18,667 nt of DNA from positions 1,419 through 20,085 of the forward strand of contig DAFD01000082.1 in the NCBI GenBank assembly GCA_002497895.1, read 5' to 3'. The DNA comes from Euryarchaeota archaeon UBA175. Its GTDB lineage: Archaea > Thermoplasmatota > Poseidoniia > Poseidoniales > Thalassarchaeaceae. Each line of letters begins with the position of its first letter. Positions within the stretch are counted from its first letter, which is position 1. The position numbers were made by a program, and so were the translations under genes. Positions 8,014-14,547 of this stretch are shown one piece after another. Under the pieces are notes generated by a model. It saw nothing but the letters and a program-made list of their open reading frames with translations, was not told the DNA's origin and searched no databases.

Positions 8014-9264
8014 ATGTCACAGCGCTCGAGAACCGATCCCGAAACGGGAGTGCGGTATGACCTCGAGCGTAGCATATCTCTCGTAGATCCTGAGGTTCAG
8101 CCTGAAGGAATCGAGGTCGTACGATCTGCAGTCAGTATGACTCGTGAAGCAGGTCGAGCAATTTCGATTACTGCCCTCGAGACGATTCGGGAAGGAGCTC
8201 GATTCATGGGTGTCCTAGGCTCTCGAGGAGAACTCCTCAACCCATTCGGGCACATCGATGCTGCAATCTGGTCGGAAACCGATGTGCCGGAATACATGGT
8301 TGAAGCAGCTTACGACTACTGTGAGGAATTAACTCGCGTCGAGGCTGGCAACTTTTACCACTCCTTCAAGTATCTTCCAAACGAGGCACGTCGCGCCATC
8401 TGCGCTTACTACGCCTTCTGCCGGCGCGCCGACGACATCGCCGACGGAGATTATGTTGATTCATTCCCTGGAGGTTCTTCCGACGATCCTGAATCAATCG
8501 AATACAGGGCCGATATTGAGCGTTTGACTGGGAGTAGCCCGGTCGTTACTCGTGACCATTACGACGACCGGATGTCACAACTGTTCTACTATCGAAAGAA
8601 GCTCTCAACCGCTTACGGACAAATCACATCGACAGATCCAATTTTCATTGCTCTCAAAGATACGATTCGACGCTACAACATCCCGAGGCAGCTGTTAGAC
8701 GACATGATTAGTGGAATGGAAGATGACTTTCACCGAAACCGCTACGAGACTTTTGAAGAACTCTACTCCTACTGTTACCGAGTGGCCTCTACGGTCGGAC
8801 TGGTCTGCATCGAGATTTACGGCTATGATGACCTAGAAGCTCGCGAATTCTCTGAATCATGGGGTATTTTCATGCAAATGACGAATATCATTCGCGACGT
8901 CGCTGAGGATGCCGAGCGCGACAGAATTTACCTTCCGATGGAGGACCTGCGCCGCTACGGCATCAGCGAGCAGGATGTGAAGAGCGGCGCTGACCTGCTC
9001 AAGCACCCTGGATGGAAGCCATTCGTCGAGGAGTACATTTCGCGGGCGGAGACTTACCGAGATAAGGCGTTCAAATTGCTACCACTGCTCGACCGACAGT
9101 CACGTTATTCGCCCGCAGCAATGATGGCTTTTTACGAATCGATTCTAAAGAAAATCAACAAGAGTGAAGGGGATGTTTTCACTCAGCGCGTACAGCTTTC
9201 GAAGGCGGAGAAGATTACTCTAGCTGCTTACGTGTACACACGTTACCGCTTCCTTGCTCTTTGA
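8014..9264 (+). CDS. Squalene/phytoene synthase family, HpnD/CrtB-like, with N-terminal extension
   Basis: A protein of 416 residues from the ATG at 8014; a GTG at 7969 is also in frame and would add 15 residues including a CESC pair. Neither has a well-placed Shine-Dalgarno site. The catalytic domain begins near residue 98: NFYHSFKYLP, YYAFCRRADDIAD (first Asp-rich motif, D140/D144), YCYRVASTVGL (253-263) and QMTNIIRDVAED (second motif, D295/D299). All catalytic aspartates are present. The AFCRRADDIAD and YCYRVASTVG wording is typical of phytoene synthase CrtB and HpnD. About 100 residues before the domain have no counterpart I recognise; typical family members are near 280-310 residues. The product could be presqualene diphosphate/hydroxysqualene or phytoene. 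Confidence 0.87.
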   Translation: MSQRSRTDPETGVRYDLERSISLVDPEVQPEGIEVVRSAVSMTREAGRAISITALETIREGARFMGVLGSRGELLNPFGHIDAAIWSETDVPEYMVEAAYDYCEELTRVEAGNFYHSFKYLPNEARRAICAYYAFCRRADDIADGDYVDSFPGGSSDDPESIEYRADIERLTGSSPVVTRDHYDDRMSQLFYYRKKLSTAYGQITSTDPIFIALKDTIRRYNIPRQLLDDMISGMEDDFHRNRYETFEELYSYCYRVASTVGLVCIEIYGYDDLEAREFSESWGIFMQMTNIIRDVAEDAERDRIYLPMEDLRRYGISEQDVKSGADLLKHPGWKPFVEEYISRAETYRDKAFKLLPLLDRQSRYSPAAMMAFYESILKKINKSEGDVFTQRVQLSKAEKITLAAYVYTRYRFLAL

Positions 9265-9277
9265 GCCGGAAGCGGCT
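9264..9277 (+). other. Short hairpin at the end of the HpnD/CrtB-like gene
   Basis: AGCCG, loop GAAG, CGGCT: a 5-bp perfect stem that begins at the last base of the TGA stop codon. It is weaker than the other gene-end hairpins in the window. The ABCE1 Shine-Dalgarno site lies about 45 nt downstream. Confidence 0.35.
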
Positions 9278-9322
9278 TGTATTGGACAAGTCTCAAGGGA
9301 AGATTATCGGGCGGAGCAAACA

Positions 9323-9327
9323 GGAGG
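9323..9327 (+). promoter_or_regulatory. Shine-Dalgarno site of the ABCE1 gene
   Basis: GGAGG lies 7 nt before the ATG at 9335. It fixes that ATG as the start, because the in-frame upstream codon at 9254 would overlap the previous gene and add 27 residues foreign to the family. Confidence 0.75.
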
Positions 9328-9334
9328 GGTATGT

Positions 9335-11113
9335 ATGAGGGTCGCTGTTCTGCTCGAGGATCGCTGTCAGCCCAAGAAATGCAACGCAGAATGCTGGGCT
9401 TTTTGCCCGCCCGTCCGCAACGGAATCGAGTGCATCGTGCTCGATGATTCAAGTGGTAAGCCGTTGGTTTCAGAGCCGCTGTGTATCGGTTGCGGTATTT
9501 GTGTCAACAAGTGTCCATTCGACGCACTGATTATTACAAATCTACCCGAGGAACTCGATGGAGACATGACTCACCGATATGGTGAGAATGGATTCCGCTT
9601 GTTCCGTCTGCCCGCACCTCGCGAGGAGCAAGTTGTAGGCATCCTCGGACCCAACGGGATGGGGAAATCCACCGCAATCAATCTACTCTCAGGCGCACTA
9701 CGACCGAATCTTGGTGACTGGACCATCGACTCTCGTGACTGGACCGAAATCATCGAATCATTCCCTCGCGGAGAGTTGCGCGATTATCTGACGATGGTCG
9801 CTGAGGAAGGTGTGAAGATTGCTGTGAAGCCACAGTACATCGACAAGCTACCGAAAATCTTCGAAGGAAAAGCCAGAGAATTGCTGGAACGTGTCGATGA
9901 CCGCGGTGAAATACAAGAATATGCTGAACTACTCGCCATCGATCACATTTTGGATCGCACTCTGGGTCAATTGTCAGGAGGAGAATTACAGCGAGTGGCG
10001 ATGGCTGCTACTCTGCTCAAGGAGGCCGACGTCTACTTCTTCGACGAGCCTTCGTCATACCTTGATATTCACGAGCGCATGCGTGTTGTGGGCATAATCC
10101 AAGGAATGGTTGAGCGCGGTAAGCGAATACTTGTGGTCGAGCACGATTTGGCAATTCTCGATGTGCTCTGTGATTTACTTCACGTCGTTTATGGTGAGAG
10201 AGCAGCCTTCGGAATATTCACTCCAGCTCGCACGACGAGAGCCGCAATCAATGCCTATCTCGACGGATTCCTTCCCGAAGAAAATGTGCGAATCCGTGAC
10301 AAACCGATTCAATTCTTGCGCGGGCGAGTGCGAGGTGAAGAAGTAGGTCAGACCATCCTTTCGTGGGGAGATATGGAGAAGACTTTGGGTGATTTCCATC
10401 TCAAAACCGGCGAAGGCCAGGTGCGAAGCGCCGAGGTCGTAGGTGTGGTTGGACCGAACGCTACTGGAAAGACCACAATGGTTCGAATGATTGCTGGTGA
10501 GATGGAACCAGATCAAGGTTGGTGCACGATGGATGCTAGCGTCTCTTACAAGCCGCAACACGTCAGAACCGACTTCGATGGCAGCGTACAAGATTGGCTC
10601 GATACGGAACTCGGTGCTAAGTGGCGAAGCGGCGAGTTCCACACTCAAGTGATTCGTCCGCTGCAGGTCGACCAATTGGTCGAATTACGGGCTAAGAAAC
10701 TCTCTGGTGGAGAGTTACAGGCGGTCAGCATCGCGATTTGTCTAGGAAAGGAAGCTGACCTCTACTTGCTAGATGAGCCGAGCGCTCACCTCGATGCGAA
10801 TGCTCGAATGGAGGCTGCTAAGGCAATCCGCCGCACAATGGAAAGTAATGAGAAGGCGGCTATGGTCATCGATCACGACATCTACTTCATCGACATCGTT
10901 AGCGATTCACTTCTCGTCTTTGACGGTGAAGGAGGCTCTAATGGAAATGCAGTCGGTCCGATGTCGCTGCGGAAGGGAATGAATCGCTTCCTCGAAGATG
11001 TCGATGTCACCTTCCGACGCGACCATGAATCTCACCGCCCACGGATCAATAAGCGAGGCAGTCGCAAGGACCGCGAGCAGAAGGCGAGTGGTGAATACTT
11101 CTACCTCGAATGA
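9335..11113 (+). CDS. ABCE1/Rli1 ribosome-recycling ATPase with two Fe-S clusters
   Basis: A protein of 592 residues, the usual size. The N-terminal ferredoxin-like domain has cysteines at 11, 16, 20 and 24 (with C33 nearby) and the CIGCGICVNKCP motif at 50-61 for two [4Fe-4S] clusters. NBD1 has Walker A GPNGMGKST (105-113), signature LSGGELQ (213-219), Walker B VYFFDEP and a switch His at 270. NBD2 has GPNATGKTT (373-381), LSGGELQ (456-462), LYLLDEP and His 513. The C-terminal RPRINKRGS...DREQKASGEYFYLE tail is the conserved hinge end. ABCE1 splits post-termination ribosomes into subunits with aRF1/Pelota and is found only in archaea and eukaryotes, so it is the strongest marker of the organism's domain. 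Its stop overlaps the grpE start (ATGA). Confidence 0.97.
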   Translation: MRVAVLLEDRCQPKKCNAECWAFCPPVRNGIECIVLDDSSGKPLVSEPLCIGCGICVNKCPFDALIITNLPEELDGDMTHRYGENGFRLFRLPAPREEQVVGILGPNGMGKSTAINLLSGALRPNLGDWTIDSRDWTEIIESFPRGELRDYLTMVAEEGVKIAVKPQYIDKLPKIFEGKARELLERVDDRGEIQEYAELLAIDHILDRTLGQLSGGELQRVAMAATLLKEADVYFFDEPSSYLDIHERMRVVGIIQGMVERGKRILVVEHDLAILDVLCDLLHVVYGERAAFGIFTPARTTRAAINAYLDGFLPEENVRIRDKPIQFLRGRVRGEEVGQTILSWGDMEKTLGDFHLKTGEGQVRSAEVVGVVGPNATGKTTMVRMIAGEMEPDQGWCTMDASVSYKPQHVRTDFDGSVQDWLDTELGAKWRSGEFHTQVIRPLQVDQLVELRAKKLSGGELQAVSIAICLGKEADLYLLDEPSAHLDANARMEAAKAIRRTMESNEKAAMVIDHDIYFIDIVSDSLLVFDGEGGSNGNAVGPMSLRKGMNRFLEDVDVTFRRDHESHRPRINKRGSRKDREQKASGEYFYLE

Positions 11114-11688
11114 GCGAAGTGCGAGCCTCTCCGACCATTGGATTCTTGAAGGGCGCTCAGAACCACTCACCCATGCCAGAGGATGAGTCGGGTGAGGTTG
11201 AGCCTGTCGACGAGGTCGAGATGGCTGAGGCTGAGCCTGAAGACCCGATGGAATTGCTTGAAGCGAGGGTCGAAGAATTACTCAGCGATTTACAATACGC
11301 GCGGGCAGAGACGATGAACGCGCGGCATCGAGGCCAGCGCGACCGCGCTGAAGCGATTCGATTCGGAGCAGCAGGCCTTGCCAGCAAAATCATCCCCGCA
11401 ATAGATGGCCTCGAAAAGGCTCTGAGCAATGGTAATGGTGACAATGAGGCCATCACCGAGGGTGTTCGAATGACTCTTGACTCTCTCAAGAACGCCCTCG
11501 AAACCGAAGGAGTCACCCGAGTTGAAACGGTTGGTGCAGCCTTCGACCCAACTCATATGGAAGCAATCGCAACGATTCCTGCACCCGACGGACAGGCCGC
11601 CGGGACGGTCATCGAAGAAATCGAATCCGGATTCATGCTACATGACCGTGTTCTGAGGCCAGCAAAAGTCGTCGTCGCTAGTGATTGA
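11110..11688 (+). CDS. grpE: GrpE nucleotide exchange factor for Hsp70/DnaK
   Basis: A protein of 192 residues. A long acidic N-terminal segment (residues 23-50) leads into a helical region likely to form the dimer coiled coil. The C-terminal beta domain matches the GrpE signature: FDPTHMEAIATIP, then GTVIEEIESGFMLHDRVLRPAKVVV. It releases ADP from DnaK and so drives the chaperone cycle in the cytoplasm. The ATG at 11110 overlaps the ABCE1 stop as ATGA; an ATG at 11173 is a possible later start. dnaK and dnaJ, usual neighbours, are not in this window. Instead grpE appears coupled to the ribosome-recycling gene. In archaea the Hsp70 system is generally regarded as acquired from bacteria. Confidence 0.93.
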   Translation: MSEVRASPTIGFLKGAQNHSPMPEDESGEVEPVDEVEMAEAEPEDPMELLEARVEELLSDLQYARAETMNARHRGQRDRAEAIRFGAAGLASKIIPAIDGLEKALSNGNGDNEAITEGVRMTLDSLKNALETEGVTRVETVGAAFDPTHMEAIATIPAPDGQAAGTVIEEIESGFMLHDRVLRPAKVVVASD

Positions 11689-11704
11689 ATTCTCAAAACT
11701 AGAG

Positions 11705-11711
11705 TTTATTA
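11705..11711 (+). promoter_or_regulatory. TATA-like promoter box of the lipoprotein gene
   Basis: TTTATTA is centred 28 nt before the ATG at 11736, the spacing expected for an archaeal TATA box driving a leaderless mRNA. An A-rich stretch upstream (around 11695-11700) could serve as the BRE. The gap from the grpE stop is only 47 nt, yet this suggests the lipoprotein has its own promoter. Confidence 0.55.
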
Positions 11712-11735
11712 CGCATATGCCCAAGTAGACAGTTC

Positions 11736-13019
11736 ATGAGTACCCGAAAAACTGCAATTCTTCTTGTGCTATCGATGCTCTTAGCTGGTTGTATCGGAGA
11801 TGCTGAGCCCAAAGCAATCGAGGGCTGCACAGATGAACTTGCCAGTAATTTCGACTCGATTGCCGAACAAGATGACGGCTCATGTGTCTATCCCGACTCT
11901 GACGGCGATGGAATCTACGATTTTGACGAAGTCGCGGGCTGCACAAATCCTGAGGCATACAACTACGATGAGACTGCAACCGATGATGATGATTCATGTG
12001 AAATTCCGTGGATTTCTGAATACGGGATCAATTGGGTCGAGCACGATGGGGGCGAAGGATGCGAGTGCTCGGACGGTTCGGATTGGACTTTCTGGAGCCG
12101 CGATGCCGACCCGTCACGCGTGATACTGTATTTCCAGGGCGGTGGTGCGTGTTGGGAGGACCAAAGTTGTGATACAGTAGGTGGCACATTCAAGCAGACC
12201 GTTCACGATGATGACCCAAGCATAGGTTCCGAAATTGGCGAGCAGGGATTCGACATCTATACTCTCAAGCAATACGGAATAGGAAATTTCCGCAACGCAG
12301 ATAATCCAATCGCTGATTGGAGTTGGATCTATATCCCATACTGCACAGGTGATGTCCACCTTGGAAGCAAAACGGGAGAATATTCCGATAGCACGATTGA
12401 ACACAAGGGTCACAACAACTCACAATCCGCTTACAATTTCATGCTCGAAAATTACCCTGATGCTGAGACGATTCTTGTTACCGGTTCGAGCGCCGGCTCG
12501 ATTCCAGCCCCTCTATACGGAGCACAAGTGGCAGTCGATTACCCCGATTCTAAAGTGATGGTCTTCAACGATGGAAGCGATGGACTATTCACCAACGAGA
12601 CCTTCGATTTCTACGACATATGGAACCTGAATGATACCATGCCGGATTTCCCTGGAATCGATGGTTTGAACTTCAACAAGATGGATTCTGGAGACTTGAT
12701 TATCTACACACACAGTGTAGACAATTCAATTCGATTCGGTCGATTCTCAGATTCAAATGATGAAACCATGCGCTTCTTCGGAGCACTACTCGGTAATGAC
12801 ATCTCTTTGGAATACCGCGATCAGATTCTGTATTCCGAGCAGAAAGTCGAGGATTCTGGGATTGAACTTTCGGCCTACATGACCGGAGGTAACGGTCACA
12901 CCATTCTACTCTCAGACCGTTTCTTCACCCTCGAGACAGAAGGGGTGTCATTCCTTGATTGGTTCACCGCTTGGATTGAGGGTGATGACGTCGAGGACGT
13001 TCATTGCACCGATTGCTGA
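11736..13019 (+). CDS. Exported lipoprotein with pectinacetylesterase/Notum-like hydrolase domain
   Basis: A protein of 427 residues. A signal peptide ends in the lipobox LLAGC (Cys19), so it is probably anchored on the outer face of the membrane. Two modules follow: GCTDELASNFDSIAEQDDGSC (positions 30-50) and GCTNPEAYNYDETATDDDDSC (68-88), separated by an acidic, calcium-type stretch DSDGDGIYDFDE (54-65). From about residue 115 the protein resembles pectinacetylesterase/Notum alpha/beta hydrolases: VILYFQGGGACW (129-140), nucleophile elbow GSSAGS (Ser252), NDGSDG (acid candidates D279 or D282) and GNGHTIL (His388). Paired cysteines suggest disulfides. It may remove acetyl or acyl groups from polysaccharide or lipid-modified substrates outside the cell; the substrate is unknown. 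It is expressed from its own probable promoter and converges with nadM. Confidence 0.85.
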   Translation: MSTRKTAILLVLSMLLAGCIGDAEPKAIEGCTDELASNFDSIAEQDDGSCVYPDSDGDGIYDFDEVAGCTNPEAYNYDETATDDDDSCEIPWISEYGINWVEHDGGEGCECSDGSDWTFWSRDADPSRVILYFQGGGACWEDQSCDTVGGTFKQTVHDDDPSIGSEIGEQGFDIYTLKQYGIGNFRNADNPIADWSWIYIPYCTGDVHLGSKTGEYSDSTIEHKGHNNSQSAYNFMLENYPDAETILVTGSSAGSIPAPLYGAQVAVDYPDSKVMVFNDGSDGLFTNETFDFYDIWNLNDTMPDFPGIDGLNFNKMDSGDLIIYTHSVDNSIRFGRFSDSNDETMRFFGALLGNDISLEYRDQILYSEQKVEDSGIELSAYMTGGNGHTILLSDRFFTLETEGVSFLDWFTAWIEGDDVEDVHCTDC

Positions 13020-13041
13020 GACGGTCAGCAGTCTCCAAGAT

Positions 13042-13656
13042 TCAGCCGACCGGTTCGCCACCTTCACCCATGAAGGCGAGGCGGTGTAGTCCATTTGTCT
13101 CAATGAGATTGTCTAGAACAGCGCTCGGGACGAGGGAGCCGAGGACTTCTCGGAGCGCTGCTTCTTCGGCGATAGTACTGAGCATGCGAGCAGTCTCACG
13201 GATTCGCCAACCCTCGAAGCGCTCGCGCTCGGTGAGTGGTATCAGAATGACTTCCCAGCCTGCCGCAGCATAGAGCTCGCTCGTCCCCATATCAGTAGTG
13301 ACAAGAGAGCCTGCTGCACCATGGTAGGCCTCGGCATGGCTAACCCAATTTGGAGGATCTTCGATATCGGGAATTGCACAGATATGAGTATTCTCGATCT
13401 CAGAGGTTTCAAGCCAAGCGGCAATCATCACTTCGCGTTCTTCGGCAGACCATGGGTTGGCGAGGTTTTGTGGCCGGTTCGAAGAGCCAATTCCGATGAT
13501 TAAAGTCGAATCTGGTCGGTGCTCATCACGTATCGCTGCAGCAGCATCAACCATCGCAGCATGGCCCATATGGAATGGTTGGAATCGGCCGATTACAACA
13601 ACCCCAGGCTGTGGTGGCTCGGCCGGTGCATCAGGTAGCATTGGGAGGTCTGTCAT
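13042..13656 (-). CDS. nadM: Nicotinamide-nucleotide adenylyltransferase, archaeal type
   Basis: A protein of 204 residues. It has the nucleotidyltransferase motif GRFQPFHMGH (23-32). GIGSSNRPQNLANPWSAEER (55-74) and IPDIEDPPNWVSHAEAY (95-111) align by eye with archaeal NadM. The enzyme joins NMN and ATP to NAD in the cytoplasm. The usual late SGT-x-IR phosphate-binding motif is changed to FEGWRIRE (147-154), so the core Ser-Gly-Thr is not conserved; activity is likely but not certain. A Pro-rich N-terminal extension of about 18 residues precedes the fold. The ATG overlaps the stop of the upstream gene (ATGA) and has a strong Shine-Dalgarno site, so both genes are likely cotranslated. It converges with the lipoprotein gene, leaving 22 nt between the stops. 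Confidence 0.85.
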   Translation of the reverse strand: MTDLPMLPDAPAEPPQPGVVVIGRFQPFHMGHAAMVDAAAAIRDEHRPDSTLIIGIGSSNRPQNLANPWSAEEREVMIAAWLETSEIENTHICAIPDIEDPPNWVSHAEAYHGAAGSLVTTDMGTSELYAAAGWEVILIPLTERERFEGWRIRETARMLSTIAEEAALREVLGSLVPSAVLDNLIETNGLHRLAFMGEGGEPVG

Positions 13657-14285
13657 GCTACCACCTCTGCTAATCTAGTCTCACCGAGGACCCAGTCCTC
13701 TGGGCTGAGGTATTCACGACCAATTAACAATGTCAATCTTGGGTCGTGAGACAATTCAATGAAGTTATACAGGCTCTCAGTAAGCGTCCTGTGCGATTCC
13801 ATCGTCGGCAATATCCGTGGATCTTCATCAGGGTTCAGAGACTCTCCAAGTTTCTGCCTTCTCTCCATCCAATCAAGAATTACCGACTCCGAATACGACT
13901 CGCGGTCACTACTTGCTAAGGCCGTCGCGAGTCGCTGCCAGATTTCGGCTGAACCGAATACTTCAGCACCTTCCAATCTCTCATCTAACAAGGGCTCAAC
14001 ATAGAGGAATAAACGACCATCCCAGCATCGCCACTCGGCCACACTCGCCCAATCACAAAGGATCAGCGATGCCGCAGCATCCAAACCGTCATCAGCGGCA
14101 TCGGCCCACTCGAGAAAATCTCCTTCGATATCGACAGCAAATCCACGATGGAAGCGAGGATCCCCCGCAGGACGCTCCTCTGCGAGACGGCCGCTCTCGA
14201 AGGTCAGAACCAATTGATCGACGCTCATCGAACGTAGTCGCTCGAGAGCGGCTAAATCAACCAGACGAAGGATAACATCAGCCAT
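13653..14285 (-). CDS. Uncharacterised 210-residue acidic protein coupled to nadM
   Basis: I do not recognise this protein. It has 210 residues and no membrane segment, signal peptide, Cys cluster or nucleotide-binding motif. It is rich in Glu, Asp, Leu and Trp. A central block has CDWASVAEWRCWDGRLFLYVEPLL (about residues 77-100), here cited by position because of its length. A C-terminal block around SHRTLTESLYNFIELSHDPR suggests an alpha/beta soluble fold. The start is well supported by GAGGTGA 4 nt before the ATG. It overlaps nadM by ATGA, which suggests a role linked to NAD synthesis or simple operon membership. It is divergent from the DRG GTPase across a 262-base gap. Confidence 0.8.
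   Translation of the reverse strand: MADVILRLVDLAALERLRSMSVDQLVLTFESGRLAEERPAGDPRFHRGFAVDIEGDFLEWADAADDGLDAAASLILCDWASVAEWRCWDGRLFLYVEPLLDERLEGAEVFGSAEIWQRLATALASSDRESYSESVILDWMERRQKLGESLNPDEDPRILPTMESHRTLTESLYNFIELSHDPRLTLLIGREYLSPEDWVLGETRLAEVVA
13661..13667 (-). promoter_or_regulatory. Shine-Dalgarno site of nadM
   Basis: Read on the minus strand, GAGGTGG lies 4 nt before the ATG at 13656. It fixes the nadM start and sits within the last codons of the upstream gene. Confidence 0.75.
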
Positions 14286-14289
14286 ACAC

Positions 14290-14296
14290 TCACCTC
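14290..14296 (-). promoter_or_regulatory. Shine-Dalgarno site of the uncharacterised gene
   Basis: Read on the minus strand, GAGGTGA lies 4 nt before the ATG at 14285. This implies a leadered mRNA whose promoter is further up in the divergent region. Confidence 0.7.
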
Positions 14297-14547
14297 TAGC
14301 AGACCCTACGAGTCACCCTCCATCAACGTATCATCTCCGCATCGAGAACGTTCTCACGCCGCCTCGCAATCAAACTGAATTTCTTCCAGAGTAGAAGCAG
14401 AGCCGGATTCTTCACCCAATCCATGTTCACCCGAGCCGTAGGCTCGGATTGAAAGTTCACGCTCTCACGCTGCAAATCTCGGCATCGGGTTGAAGAACTC
14501 CACACCAGCGCATCGAACCATCCCCCACGTGGGCCGGAGCGTTCGTC
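14297..14547. promoter_or_regulatory. Divergent regulatory region with two palindromes and a hairpin
   Basis: This gap separates the minus-strand gene at 14285 from the DRG gene at 14548. It holds a perfect 12-bp palindrome GAGAACGTTCTC (14344-14355) and a perfect 7-bp hairpin CCGAGCC-GTA-GGCTCGG (14431-14447). A perfect 10-bp palindrome CCCACGTGGG (14524-14533) ends 14 nt before the DRG ATG. The palindromes are candidate operator sites for a dimeric regulator. No convincing TATA box or tRNA was found. The region is longer than other gaps in the window and could also encode a small RNA. Confidence 0.5.

Noticed and set aside
9254..9334. Longer start for ABCE1 at 9254
   Set aside because: It would overlap the previous gene, and the added residues are foreign to the family, while GGAGG precedes the ATG at 9335.
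13018..13035. GAGAC/GTCTC 5-bp inverted repeat between convergent lipoprotein and nadM genes
   Set aside because: The stem is short with an 8-base loop, so it is not distinguishable from chance.
14500..14547. T-loop-like GGTTCGATG on the minus strand, possible tRNA
   Set aside because: No acceptor, D-arm or anticodon arm could be paired around it.
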